Assembly (NCBI GenBank): GCA_003254885.1
Contig: QANT01002103.1
Location: forward strand, 90,886-154,885
Length of the DNA: 64,000 nucleotides
Direction: 5' to 3'
Source: Purshia tridentata
Lineage: Eukaryota > Streptophyta > Magnoliopsida > Rosales > Rosaceae
Positions within the stretch are counted from its first letter, which is position 1. Each line of letters starts with the position of its first letter. The position numbers were made by a program, and so were the translations under genes. Positions 1-12,420 of this stretch are shown piece by piece. The notes under the pieces are model-generated. The model searched no databases. It saw only the letters and a program-made list of their open reading frames with translations, and was not told the origin of the DNA.

Positions 1-1560
1 TGCTTACAGTTACATACTCATGATGCAGTGTTGAACAGTAGTACCAAGTTGGTCTGTTAATTCTAAATTATCTGATCCTTTTAAGTTAGGCTGAGATGTG
101 TTGTGGGGATCCACCCTACTCATTTCTGAGAATGGCCCCACATCATACCTTAGGTTCTTAATCAATCGATCTTTGCAATATTGGGTTATTTGTGGCCAAT
201 GGTAGGATGAATGGTGAAAATATATACAAAAACAGAAGAGTCAAATCATGGCATTTATTAGGGAGTCAGATCTCGAGTTTGTTATGGAACTAATATATGA
301 ATTTTTGTATGTGTGCGCTAGCTCAAGTGAAGGGTGTTTTATTTTTTCCAGTTATGCTTCGGGTGACATTATTATTATTATTTTTTGGTGCGGGGAGTCT
401 TAGTTGATAATAGCACATGACTACATATCTAGTACACAAATAATTGATCAGATCCTAGCAGCTCATCCAAATCAGATGTTAATTATCAATCAGATGAGAT
501 GCTACTGAGTACTGTTGTCCAACACTGTGTCATGAGAAACATGTCTAAAATCGGTTCAATTGAGTTGAAGGTAAATTTTTCAGATGGAAATCTTTATATG
601 TAATAGTTATTTAGATTTGCTCAACAGAGATCCGAAAAGTAAGTCTTCCCTGGATTGTATTTTTAGAATTTCTGATATTCTTGGTTGAGGATTCGGGGTA
701 AGTGAACTCTTTGGAGGTAGTGGTTGATTTTCTTAAGCCTTGCTGGGTGAATTGTGCAATCTACAGGTAGGATACTGGGAATGGACGGTCCTCATTGATA
801 TTTTGTTCAGTTTTAGCTTTGTAATTTTGATTTCATGTACATGTATGTCATTGGAAAAATGTAAGGACATCCACGTTATGTGGAAATTCATGTTTTCTAT
901 TAGCATATTGTGGATGAATTGATTACTTATTTTGAAAGGGAATCAGAAAATGTTAGTTTACATTCTCCAATTGTGTTGATTTATTCTTCTGTTACGGTCG
1001 TTATGATGGGTGCTTCTGAGATTTCCAATCTGAGTTGGATATGTATATTATATATGTATATATATTTTTTTTTCTGTTTAGTGCATGTTTATATAATAAA
1101 TAATTGTCATTATAAATGAAGCTAGATCCTTAAGATCGAGCTGAACCCTCAAGTTTCTTCCTAAAATTAATACTCAGTTTTGAGCTGAATATAGAAAATT
1201 ATGATTCGACATCGGAAGACATACACGTACATGCTATCAAGGATCCCAGTTCTCCTGGTCGTTTGTTGTTTAATTCCTTGATCCACTTTAGCATTCACTT
1301 TTTGATTACTCCTTGTTTGTTGATTATTTTAACAAACAAGTTATTTTTTGAAAAAATTCCAGATATTATTTGATGACGTGTCAAATATTAATGGTGAAGC
1401 GCAAGGAATTAGTGTTGAATTTGTAGTCTACTTTTGGATCATAATGAGTGAAGATTGATTTCACATTCTTAATCTCTTATGATTAATTATGTATGGGTTT
1501 TGAGGTCTGATATATTCCTAGACTACAATATTCAAATTATAGATTACAATTTACAAGAAT
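1..1560. other. AT-rich spacer, no supported gene
   Basis: No coding exon with recognisable protein similarity was found on either strand. The short open frames between 740 and 1119 start at TTG or in low-complexity AT-rich sequence and resemble nothing known to me. The stretch may include the 3' UTR of a gene lying to the left of the window, but nothing in the sequence proves that. The last part, from about 1560, probably contains the 3' UTR of the neighbouring minus-strand phosphatase gene. Confidence 0.5.
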
Positions 1561-1687
1561 GAAATAAGCCTAAGGTTACGAGTTTAGTTCTCGCATGCTC
1601 CACTTCTTAGGCCTCCCACTAGCTTGCTGTGAAGATTGATCTTCTTTGGTACCCGCCAGGAGGATGTAGGAGATGAATAACCCCTAT

Positions 1688-3341
1688 CTATGAGAAACTG
1701 GGTTTTATTGAGAAAGGAGATATCTGAGGGGAGCTTGCATTTTTCAACTTGTTTAGGTCTAGAAACACCACCACAACTGTGATGTCGTCGTGAAAATGTC
1801 GTCTCACTCCTCGCTCTATCTTTTTCAGGTCTGAGTACCTCACTTCTCTTTTCTTGGCTGCTCTCTCAAGTGCTTCTTCAACAAGTCTCCTGGCGATTCC
1901 CTGCATAACAAGACAATCAAAGTGCTCATCAACTCAAATTTTAATTATAATAGAATCTACTTGTTAAAAACAAATCAACAGGCCATTAGCTATTACTGTA
2001 CATTCATAATAAAGTTTAAGAGTGGAATATTTACTTTGCGTGGGTAATTATTGACAATGTCGACAGCCTCCTGGTTGCTGAGATGCTCCCACAGACCATC
2101 AGAAGCAAATATAAGAAACTTATCTTCTGGTCGCAGTTTGTGTACCGATACTGATGGTTCTGGGCAAAGAATTGGCTTCAGGAAAGTCTCAGCTAGTCTA
2201 AATTTGTGGAGCAGAGGTTCTCTGTTGAACTCTTGCTTCTTTAAATACGCATCACCTATAGATCTTGAAACCTGCAAAGGAAGGTTTGAATCTATAGTTA
2301 CTAAAGGATCGCTAGATATCTGGTATGCTATGTTAAACATTTAATCCTGTCAATTTGAAATAAAAAATTCACCCGATTAATAGTTTAGATTGATAATCTG
2401 GCAACGTAACATGTTAGATTATCTGGATTAGTACCTGAATGAGGCCCTTTACGCGCCAACATCTTTGCCTCAACACCACAATGTGTGGATCATTTGGATG
2501 CATTGCCCGGAGTTCCTGCCGCACTGATTCTATATTTGCATTGTGCTCTGTGGATAGCTGAACAGCTATGACTTCCCCAGTGGCCCTTTCTTCACTCCCT
2601 AAAACCAACCGAGAGTCCCCCACATTTGCTGTGTATAACAGTCCATTGCATACTATCCCCACCAGACAGCATGTTCCTACAGATGCAATCTGTGGCTTAC
2701 CTAGCCACTGTTTCTTGACAACAGAAAGAAAATTCTCTTCTGTGGCCAAGAAAGCCTTCTTGATTACTTGTTCCGACATGCCTTTATGCTCGGATGCAAT
2801 TCCTGCTTCCCAAACAGTTTCAAATTAGTAATATTGATGAGAATTTCTGTATTTTTAGTGAAAGGTAGTGTTCTCTTATCAAATATCTGAAATTTTATTA
2901 TGACACACTTCGAATCTGAACCGCACATTCAAATAAGATTTTATCCGATCAATGATTCAGATTGACAGTGTGACGACATAATATATGCTAGAGATGCTAG
3001 AGAATGCAAAATGAAATTGTTTTCTTAATGAATTGAAGAAACATACTCTGAAGATTGATGAAGAGATTTTCATTGACATATCTTGAAGCCTCAGGCCCTC
3101 CATGCCCATCATAGACTCCAACAAAGGTGCCCTGAGGGCCACCTTTGGTTGAACTCAGAGGCCCGGATTCGAGCTGGGTTTGATCCTCCAAATATGCATT
3201 GGCTTGAACCACAGCCATTGAGAAGACTCCCCAAGCATGTTGCCCCAAGTCCTTGTACCACAACAACCCTTCAACACGCCCACTGGAGTCGCAAGGTCCA
3301 TCATCATCAGCCCTGGAGGGTCTCCAACAGGGCTTAATCAT
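1688..3341 (-). CDS. Protein phosphatase 2C, clade D (PP2C.D1/APD7-like)
   Basis: Ser/Thr phosphatase of the Mn2+/Mg2+-dependent PP2C family. In Arabidopsis, clade D enzymes dephosphorylate plasma-membrane H+-ATPases and are inhibited by SAUR proteins in auxin-driven growth. Four exons, 3341-3047, 2802-2435, 2271-2035 and 1900-1688, join in frame into 370 residues. Visible motifs are the metal-binding DGHGG (residues 78-82), the LED acidic motif near 52, ASDGLWE in exon 3 and the C-terminal RRHFHDDIT. An in-frame ATG at 3365 would add eight residues; I chose 3341 because the protein then begins MIKPCWR, like Arabidopsis At5g02760, and has what I recall as its length (370). A probable 5' UTR intron acceptor (ttttag) lies just upstream of 3365. 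Family certain; ortholog assignment rests on remembered similarity and on nearby SGR9. Confidence 0.93.
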
Positions 3342-3365
3342 TTTCAAGTAACCCCTTCGTATCAT

Positions 3366-3965
3366 ACTAAAATATGCATATCATCATCATCATCAACCAA
3401 ATGACCCAGAAATCAGAAATTTCATTAAATCCAGATCAAGAGCAAGACTTGGACTCAATCCCACCTCTAGTTTCTGCTTATGTTTCAAAGTCACAACCCC
3501 ATGTTCAAGTTTATAGCCTTCAAACCCAGACACCATTAATATGAACAAAATTTCAGATAAAGAAAGGCCAAAAGGGGTATGGGCTGAGTCAACTGGAAAA
3601 TGTTTTCTTTTGGGACCAAAAAAGCAATAGTTTAAATGTGAGTTCAGAGAATATGGAGGCCTGCTGGTTCTGTGTATCTTGAATTGGGGTTAAATACGTT
3701 TGGTTGTTTCATGTGTGTCATATTTCAGGAGCAGACTTAGCTGGAAAAGCACATAGAGACTTGAAAATGGCAGAGGTTGTTTAAATATCAGAGTGATCAA
3801 AGGGAGCATTGGATAGGAGAAGGGTTTGGATTTTTCTGGCAGAAGATGATCAGATTGTTGTCAGATGAGATCTAAGACGGGAAATGAGAGAGATCCAGAA
3901 AACAAACTCTGACATTGTTGTTCTCTCCTCTGTCTCTTTTTTGTTTTCTCATGTTTTTTGTGGCT
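3366..3965 (-). other. Probable 5' leader and UTR intron of the PP2C gene
   Basis: Read on the minus strand, a pyrimidine tract ends in an acceptor-like ttttag directly before the first ATG. Farther upstream, around 3870-3960, lies a purine-rich leader-like stretch with many AGAGA runs. This fits a 5' UTR exon plus intron. The donor and transcription start were not fixed. Confidence 0.35.
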
Positions 3966-3969
3966 TAGT

Positions 3970-6851
3970 GGGTTTGTGAGGACTTTCCCATTCCATGGTT
4001 GAGATTTTGAGTTCCATGACCTTTATTAGCATTAAACCACCGTTGTAGGCAACTTTTGCTCATATCTTTTTCCATTTTGGTTAAGTGAGGAAAAACCTTT
4101 AAACGTCTCACCATACGTAAATTGGCACGCACAAAATGCACATACATAACTTTATATTGCGACCAATACCATTATGAAACTCTTATATATCTACTTTTTC
4201 ATACTATTTTTCTTCTGCATAATTTCTATTGTATAAGCATTGCTGTTATTTAGTTGGTCTATCGACTTGAACTAATGTGTAAATCTTTGTTAATGGAGTT
4301 GGTCTTGGTGGTATTGAATGCAGTGAGAAGAAATTTAAGCAAACCCTGTGGCCCATGCCCATGCTAGCTAGGTTGGTTGTTGGCACATCAATATGAGACA
4401 CCCTGTTTTGTGTATGGAGGAGGCCCCTACATGCATGGACAGGCTCAGCCTCTACTTCAAAAGAGTAGCATTCATTGATTACAAATCCATCTGTTACCAT
4501 TAAACAAAATTTACTGTTGCCTGCCAAATTGTGTTCAATTCATTATACCTTGGAGTCTTTGACACACCAGTACTACTCATGTTATTAAAACCCTCTCACT
4601 CTCTGCTAAGATTGGATGTTTGACAAAAATAAATAAATAAAAACTTAACAAATGAACAGTTCGTATTATAGAATCAGGCTACGAAAAAACCAGCAATGTA
4701 GTTCTCAAATCAACTATTTAAAAATGTTTTTCTTTTTCTTTTTCTTTTGATTTAGTGTTTCGTTTCATTGCATTTCCAACCTCCAACTTCCATGTAAAGA
4801 TTGGGATCCTTTTCTTGCATCACGAGAAATCGGAGTAGCTTGAGCTCACGAGGATGACTGGCCCAAATAATATGATATACCAATAATGTAGCTACTACGT
4901 ACTCATGCATGTTTGGCAACATTGACTTGCTTCTAATTAATTGGTTTAATTCAAAAAATTACCTTGTGTAATGGTATTACGAATTCATTCAAACTATACT
5001 ACGTATACAATTCTTAAAGATAAGAGTTTTTTTATTTTTTATTTTTTATAAAGTCATTGAGCCATTTGGGAAGGGGGATCAAACTTGCGTGCAGAGTACG
5101 CAATTTCATGGCCCTTCTAACTAAGCTATTCAACAATTGTATTAAAGATAAGAGTTTAGAATTTAAGATTTAAGATTTAGATATTAATAATGCTGGTACT
5201 TGTAATCATTTGGGGTATTTCGTAATACAATATCAACATGTAACTGTAGTGTTTTTGTCGTATAAAATAATTTCTCATTTAATTTATATCCACTGCCTAA
5301 AATACCAAATTGGTTAGCGTCCATTAATGGTTGGGTATACGGTGTACCCAATTCAACTCTGATTACAAGAATTTGATAATCTTGGCTGATTGCTCAACCA
5401 TATATGGCAACTCCAAAGTTTAGCAGTGGATGAGTCACATTTTCATTTTAACTTTAACCAATGTAGGTGGCATTCAGGAATTGGCTACCCTTTTTTTATT
5501 TCTCTTCTATGAAGATTGCTGAGCTCTGCACTTTTATGGCTGTCTGAAATGTGACTCATCTCTTTAGGACAAAGCTCTGCTTCTGGTCCTTTGGCTCCAC
5601 CATATGGCCTTTGATAATGACTTTCCATGGTCTTCTTTCCAATTGTGAAATTCTCTTTTACTGGTGAAGTTGTGAAAAAGTAAATTTGAATTGACCCACC
5701 AATTTACCATTATATATGTAAAGGGCAAATAAAAAAACTGCATTTGATTGTTTATGTGGTATTTGTTAATTAGAGTGAAGCATTCAATTCAAGACCCCTT
5801 CAAACGTGTGGATGAAGTTTATGTTCTAATTTTATGTTAAATTTGGAGCATACAATGCAAACTTAGTCAACAAGGAATGAAGAGATGCTTGATTTTATAT
5901 ACTGTGATATAAGGTTTACTTGGATTTTTATAGGTCAAAATTAAAAGTGCAAATAAGTCAGTTAAAGACCATTTCCGTTTAAGAACCTCCAATTGCTGGA
6001 TTGAGTATTTGAGTTCAGTCTAAATGTCAGTTACCATTGGTCCTCTCATGGGGAGAGTGGCTCTCAACTCTAAATGCCATATTACTTGAGAATAAAAAAA
6101 CGACGCCGTCTTGAGAGATTACTATATACAAAGTTGTATTGCATGTGTGCACCAAAACATGTGATGGGCTTGCATGTAAATCCAAAGCACTGACTCAACT
6201 GCAAGCCTACACTATATGAAAATTCATGTCTGGGGTTGAGCAATCCTTATTTTTTTATGGGACATTTTCACACCATGTTTCAGAAATCTTGTGCATGTTA
6301 AGCCATTTTGAGTTTACGAGGTTATACACCCAACAAAGGCTATTAAAAAAATCTAGCTTCTTATTTTAAGAACTTGGAGACTAAAGAAAAAAAAGAAATT
6401 CAAGCAATTCAGAACCAATTCTTTCCAAATCATGTATGCTAATTGCTATGCTCTTATACATGTCTCAAGTTGATTTGCTAGCAGACCAGAGACCAAAGCT
6501 TTTGCCAAATCTCAACAACAAAATCTTAGATATATGCAGGTCACAAGAATCAAGCTACCATATCCAACCGCCTCCCAAAATTCAATTTCACTCAAGCTAC
6601 ACAACACAAGCAGAGAAAACCCAAAAGAGAAATCATGGGACCCAGGCCAAAGCATCAATTGGGAAGCAAACCCCACAATTCACATGCTCTCTGTGAGTGA
6701 ATAACCAGTGGAAACAACTTTATTATCCATCCACACATATTAATCCATTCATATACATATGCTCTGCTCCATCCTACCCCAATGTATGATAATAAATCTA
6801 TAATTATGTCATGTAAAAGAAATTTGACATTATTATTATAATTATTTGTTA
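3970..6851. other. Intergenic spacer, no gene seen
   Basis: AT-rich DNA with no frame resembling a known protein. It holds one SINE-like insertion at 5014-5157, listed separately. Open frames at 3965-4147, 4246-4527 and 6436-6696 have no family resemblance or splice structure. The part nearest 6850 is probably the 3' UTR of the coiled-coil gene. Confidence 0.5.
5014..5157 (-). mobile_element. SINE-like retroposon with 16-bp target-site duplication
   Basis: The 16-base string ttaaagataagagttt occurs exactly at 5014-5029 and again at 5142-5157, flanking a 112-bp insert. Read on the minus strand, the insert starts with a tRNA-like head: A-box-like tagcttagttagaagg, then B-box-like aagtttgatcccc. 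It ends in an A-rich tail, visible as T/A runs at about 5025-5050 on the plus strand. A tRNA-derived head, an A-rich tail and an exact direct repeat together are the hallmarks of L1-type retroposition of a SINE. The family was not identified. Confidence 0.75.
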
Positions 6852-7932
6852 CTATTTGCATGTTTGAGTTTGATCTGGGCCAATTCTAATCCCATGTCTT
6901 TTCTCCATTGAGCTTTGAAGCTCTTCTCTGATATTCCTTAGAGCATCAAACACTTGTCTAACACTTTCACTGACTGGCTTCAGGTCAGTTTTTGTGTGAG
7001 AGGTTGCAGGCATACTTGCTGGAACTAATGCTAGTGTGTTATCAACATAATGATCCAAGCGACCATTCTCATTCTCATTCTCAATCTCTTCCATTGAAGG
7101 TTTTAAGGTTGAATAACTGAAACGATTCCCAAATTTTATCTTAATTAGCTTATTAAGCAAATCCCACATGGAATATCAAGATTGTTTCTAAGTACAAGTC
7201 TTTAACTTGATAGAACTGCTCAGGTTAATTGGAATAACATACCTGTTTGAATCTTCAGATTTATGGCTTGGATTGAGACTAGACCCTGCAGGGGAAGGGC
7301 ATTCAATGCTAGAACTAGAAGTTGAAGCAGTACTAGTACTTTGAGCTGTACTCGTGTTTTCTTCAGTGAAAAGACTTTCATGGCTTTGCTCAGATGTGGT
7401 GGAGTCTGCTACATTTTGACTTAATTCTTCTGAGATTTTTGAGTCTGTGACTTTGGGCTTGGGCTCATGGGCTTCTGGGTCATTGGAGCCTGATGAAGTA
7501 CTACTGGCCATGGATGGCCTGCAAGATATTTCACTATTTTCTGATGAACTTGACTGCACTGATTCCACCGGTATGGAACAAATTTTCAAAGATTCAAGCT
7601 TACTCTTCAAGAATTTAAGCTTCTTTTCTGCTCTGTCTTTCAGTTTGATCTCTTCTTTGAGCCGGTTATTTAGTTCCATCAACTGTCCTACCCCCAACAT
7701 TTAAAGCATTATAATGTGAATGTCCACATACACACAAATACTCTAGATTTAACTTACCAATGCATTAGTGGTATAATTAAAAGAATATTACTCTGAGCCT
7801 TCAACTGTGGTTGAAAGTTACCTTATTGCCCATGAGTTCTGCATCCTCTTTTGCAATCCTTGAAGCTTGTCTCTCTGCCAGTAGTCTTCCTCTTAGGCAC
7901 TCGACAGTCCTGAAACCATCATCTCCTACCAT
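6852..7932 (-). CDS. Unnamed plant protein with N-terminal coiled coil and Ser-rich middle
   Basis: Three exons, 7932-7822, 7682-7243 and 7116-6852, join in frame into 271 residues. Residues 1-70 form a charged, heptad-rich helix that includes TVECLRGRLLAERQASR, then ELMGNKLMELNNRLKEE and a Lys/Glu-rich run: a predicted coiled coil. The middle (about 75-180) is very rich in Ser, Thr and Glu and looks disordered. The C-terminal segment (SVRQVFDALRNIREELQSS) is another short amphipathic helix. I recognise the N-terminal block from uncharacterised plant proteins but know of no assigned function. The start at 7932 was preferred over an ORF opening near 8108, because MVGDDGFRTVECLRGR runs straight into the conserved helix without needing another intron. 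No membrane segment or targeting peptide is evident. Confidence 0.8.
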
Positions 7933-10900
7933 CTTCCTATCACTGACTCAGAAATCCAAATCACATTGTCAATAATGATCTCTGTCACTGTGTGTGTGAG
8001 TAAGTGACTCTGTCTGTATTTGTGTGTGTGCGTGTGTGTGAGAGTGAGAGAGAGAGAGAGAGAGAGAACCCACCTCCATTTTCCATCTTCCTTGCTAGTA
8101 GCTATCATTGTCTTTCTCCAACTGGTCTTTCACAGCAGCAATTTCTTGATCCTAATCTTCAGTTATACAACTGTACTCAAGAGCCACCTCTTCCCCAGCT
8201 ACCACCCTTTTCAGATCAAAACTATAAACTATACAAATACTGCACAGAATTTCTGAGAAACAAAGAAAATGGGAAGTTTTTCTTTTTTTAATGTGGAGAA
8301 TCTACACCTGTGCTAAAACAAAGTTGCTACTGTCAATGTTTAGAAAACCAAGGACGGAGCTTGGACTCTCTCTGCTCACACCAGGTGGGCTTATATGATA
8401 TATGATATATTCATTGACAAGAGAGACACCGCCTCATTTATGTTGGTAACTGTAATCCAGCTCCTTTTGTTACTGCCAAAGTTTTACCATGTTCGTTTAT
8501 CCCATCAGCCAAAGTTATTTTGTACACATAATCATTCATTTTGTTTGCTTGGTATTAAGAACTTAAACCACTTTTGATAAAGTTCAAACCTAAACTATAC
8601 CCAATTCTTGGTCCTTACTCCTTTACAATAACTTTCCCTTTTTTCACTGAGCCTCTCTTTGATAAGACAGGGTTCATCAGTACTAACAAACTTGAACGCC
8701 TATATCTAGCACTGAAAACTTGTAATTAAGTTTAGCTGTTTTTGTGTTATTTGATTTAAACATAATTAAGGTGTTAAAATAATCATTTTGTTTTCTGCTA
8801 AAGCAGAGATTTTGAGTCATTCAAAATGGCATTGTACACATTTATTGATTTGCAGGTAGTATTATATATATGCATAGATCTAAAATTTGAAATTTGAAAG
8901 ACGTCAACATCACAAAAGTAAATGTTTCGATGCAGCTATCTCTGGCTGTTACTGTCACGTGATGGTCCTGAATTGTCTTCCTCCTCCAGCACCTTGCTCA
9001 TATTTTGGTCACATTATCTGTCATAGCTTCCTGTTGCTGACTCAAAACAAGTACTAAAAGAATGTGTGTTCATGTGAGAAAAAAATGGGTGCTCATGAAT
9101 TGACTTTAGTGCATATCAAATAATACAAATTGTAGATGAATCCTTGCTTCCTTGTTTCCTATTCCTTCTTGGGCTTCATAACAGATTCTTGAGTATCACA
9201 TGCATCATAAAGTAACATATATAATGCAGACACATACAGTATATACTCACATATGTACTATGGAAAGACCGAACCAATTAGGTGAATGTTAATGACAGTA
9301 ATTATCAATTGTTGATGTAAGTGAGTCCCAAGTACATGAACAACGAAGCATATCTACTAGAATGTTAATGACAATAGTCTATTCTTGACTTGTTATCAAA
9401 ATGGGATATCCTTGAAAAAGTAGATAGCACCATTATTTTTTTTGTAGTATTTTGGATATATATTTATTTCCTTTTTTCCTTTAGACTTTTGGCCAGATGG
9501 GTTTGTTCATTTGAAAGTAAAATTTGCAGCATATGTTACTAGAATAATTGAGAAAGCATTCAGTGCGGTGTGGGGTACAAGCTAGCTAGGCAGAGTACCA
9601 TACTACCATTTCAGTAAGTGTGGCCAAGTGGCCATTATCATCCCTAATTGTGTATGCTTTGGTGTGGAAATTGAAAATCATTGTATTTCAACATAAATTG
9701 ATAGAAAATAACAATGGAACATTATTACTGTTTTTAAAGGTGTCAAAATTGGCTTGCTCTGCACTCTAAGAAATGACCAAGCAACTCTTTAATTGATCAT
9801 GAGCAATCAATACATCTAGTTACCCAACTCCATTTCCCTATTGAATATGTATATGAATGCAAGAGCTTTAAGCACACTCATTATCATTTACTGGACCAGT
9901 TCCATTATTGTGAGTGGGACATGTGTTTGGCACACAAGGGCATGCATTGGATTATCCTGTAAACCTAATTGGAAGAGTAAATAAGAGCGGTCAATAGTTG
10001 GAAAAGAATTCTCATATATAGCTCTTGTTTTTGTTTAAATAGAAAGAAAAAAGTATTATAAATAATGGCTTGTTTTTGAAAGCCAATCTCATCATGTTCT
10101 ATCTGCATTCGCAGATTACTCTTCAAGTCTGAAAGCTAATGGGCTTGCTGACTGCCTTGTGAAGTTGAGCCTAAATGGTGGACCAGATTGTCAGGTCTTG
10201 TTGGACCTACTTGACTGTTTTTCTGAACCATTTAGATATTGATTGGGCTGGTTTTACCAGATCAAGGTTGGTTGGTTCTTAGCTTTTGGGCTTTGGTCCC
10301 TATATTGTACCATAATAAAGGGCCCTACGGATATAGATATTATCTACATGGTGCAAAATGCATATTGCTTGATTCTTAGGATACACTTGCTAGTTGCTAG
10401 TTGCTAGTCATCCCTTCACGGCTTCTTTCCAACATGTGCCTCAGCATTATTGAATCAGAAGAAAACATTCATCATATCTGTGCATGTTTGCACAGGAATA
10501 AGAGTCATTCTCATTCCACTCTAATCCTATATTTACTTGCATTAAAGAATTAAAAAGTAGTAAAGTGATTCTCATTCAACCGTTTACTTATATGTAAGAA
10601 TGAGAAAAATTGATGAGACCAACGAGGAGCCTAAGCTAAAAATGGGAAATCATTCCTCCGTACCAGAAGAATTCCATTGATGAGTGAGGACTTGGTTTTG
10701 TGATTCCTCCATGAAGGAGAGAACTTTTCCAATCAATAACTCTTCCTCATTTGTCTCCCATTCCTCATCTTTTTCATTCCCTGTATGTAAACATAAAATA
10801 AGGCAACCACTAGCATGCTTGTCCTGGTGGTCATCAGCAAACAATCCATGAAAAATTAACAATGCCACCACCATAGCAGTCAGAATTTGTCCTTTAAGTT

Positions 10901-11556
10901 TAAAGAAAAAGTTACAAAAGAAAAAGGAAAAAGCAAACTCTAGGAATCTTCACAAGTGGGTGTGAGGGTGATTCTGTTTGGATGGGAATGACAATCTTCT
11001 ATTTTGTTGTTGCTTATTACTGGGTTTATTTTGCAATCAAACTCTAAACACCAACTTATTTTCTTTTTTGCTGGCATACACACTAATATTTTCTTATTTT
11101 TAAGTACGGGTTAAACTTGTGACCCAAGTTAATTATCTGATGTACTTGTATCTATTGCTAGCTTGATCTAGTACATCCTTTTTAGAAAAAAAAAAAATCT
11201 AAACAACAGGATCCACCAGATCCATAGAAAATGATTCTGAATGAATTGTGTGAGAATGGATGACACATACAACGCTATAAATATAAATATCTGTTTATCC
11301 CTCTCATGGTGGGTGATGGGCCTCATTTATTTAGCTACGTACAACCCTACATATGCCTATAACCTATACCACACGTGTCAATATCATGAATTATTGTGCG
11401 TGATCCTCTACAACTACAACCCATTCGTCACATCCATGCAAACCCAATCCCAAACAACCCAATTCACAGCCAGAACATCCAAACCCCCTTCTGATCGCAC
11501 CACGTGCACATCTTGATCATCATATCATTTGTATTAACCAATCACCATATACTAAA
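7933..11556. other. Intergenic spacer, no supported gene
   Basis: Apart from the GT/GA microsatellite at 8021-8067, which is probably in the promoter or leader of the coiled-coil gene, no coding region is convincing. A (TTGCTAG)3 run sits near 10386-10407. A 74-codon frame at 10650-10874 (minus) starts with ATG and is acidic, but has no family resemblance and no visible splice partners. The last few hundred bases are probably the 3' flank of SGR9. Confidence 0.5.
8021..8067. repeat. Compound (GT)n/(GA)n microsatellite
   Basis: A run of tgtgtgtg with one interruption (gcg) is followed by gagtgagagagag units to about 8067. On the minus strand it lies 90-135 bp upstream of the coiled-coil gene's start codon, so it reads there as a CT/AC-rich promoter or leader tract. 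Confidence 0.9.
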
Positions 11557-12378
11557 CTAAACCTCTCTCTCAGCCATCTTAACCAAAACCTCCCACAGCC
11601 GTTGGATCTCCCCAAACACATCATCTGTGGGGAGCCCAAATCTGCAGCAGGGACACGTGTTCCTCTTCCTCAGCCACCGCAAGATACAAATCCAATGGAA
11701 CAAATGCTTACACGGCAACTCACAGACATCTCTGTTTTGATCTCCCATCTCCTCTTTACATATCACGCACTCACTCGATCCTCTAACCTTCACCGACGGC
11801 AGCGCCACCACCACCGCCGGCGACGCCGCCGCTTCTCTTTCCACCTTCCCGCCATAACTACTACTACCCATCATCGCACGGACAAACCGCAAACACCTTG
11901 CGAGAACCTCGACGTAAGAAACCAGAGCCGACCCATCGTGGGCCCCAATGCCGGAGACTGTCAACATGGTGTCGGAGTACAAGCTGCTTAGTATTTCGCG
12001 CCATTTTGCGGTGGGGGCATCGAGGGCTTCTGGGGTGTATTGGTTTACTTCGCAGAGCAAGAGGAGGAGGAGGGCGGAGTCGAGGTCTCGCTGAGGTGGC
12101 GGTGGGAGATAGGTGGGGTGGGGTTGGAAGGGGAGGGTGAGGTGGCGGAGGGAGGGGAGGAGGTGGCGGGCGATGAGGAAGGTCTTGTGGGGGAGAGAGA
12201 GGGAGTTGAGGCGGCGGATGGTGAGAGAGAAGAGGGTGGGAGAGGAGAGGAGGGTGGAGAGCCGGTGGCGGTGGTGGTGAGTGTGGGAGAAGGCGGAGTG
12301 GGTGAGATCTGAGAGTTGGGGTGGGCTGAGGGTTGCCAAAGCAGCCATGATTGTTGTTGTCGTTGTTTCTTCCATCAT
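11557..12378 (-). CDS. SGR9: SGR9-like RING-H2 E3 ubiquitin ligase
   Basis: Intronless gene of 273 residues. SGR9 of Arabidopsis is an amyloplast-associated E3 ligase needed for amyloplast movement and gravity sensing in shoot endodermal cells. Near the C terminus is a C3H2C3 RING: C204, C207, C223, H225, H228, C231, C242, C245 (CVICKEEMGD, then CKHLFHWIC, then CPCC). Outside the RING the protein keeps the family's N terminus (MEE, Thr run, MAALATLSPPQL) and the tail LPTDDVFGEIQRLWEVLVK, which match SGR9 closely as I remember it. The open frame extends to 12420, but only by using a GTG; the tandem ATGs at 12378 and 12375 give the SGR9-like start, and a TATA box sits just upstream. His-rich and Leu-rich segments precede the RING. 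Confidence 0.95.
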   Translation of the reverse strand: MMEETTTTTIMAALATLSPPQLSDLTHSAFSHTHHHRHRLSTLLSSPTLFSLTIRRLNSLSLPHKTFLIARHLLPSLRHLTLPFQPHPTYLPPPPQRDLDSALLLLLLCEVNQYTPEALDAPTAKWREILSSLYSDTMLTVSGIGAHDGSALVSYVEVLARCLRFVRAMMGSSSYGGKVEREAAASPAVVVALPSVKVRGSSECVICKEEMGDQNRDVCELPCKHLFHWICILRWLRKRNTCPCCRFGLPTDDVFGEIQRLWEVLVKMAEREV

Positions 12379-12420
12379 GGGATCGTGTGCGTGCTTGGAT
12401 GACTCACTCGCACTTTGCAC

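Noticed and set aside
740-1119. Two short plus-strand frames
   Set aside because: The first opens with TTG. Both are low-complexity AT-rich translations without recognisable motifs.
10650-10874. 74-codon minus-strand frame, acidic, ATG start
   Set aside because: No family resemblance, no signal peptide plus conserved C-terminal motif, and no convincing splice partners. Kept only as a note in the spacer entry.
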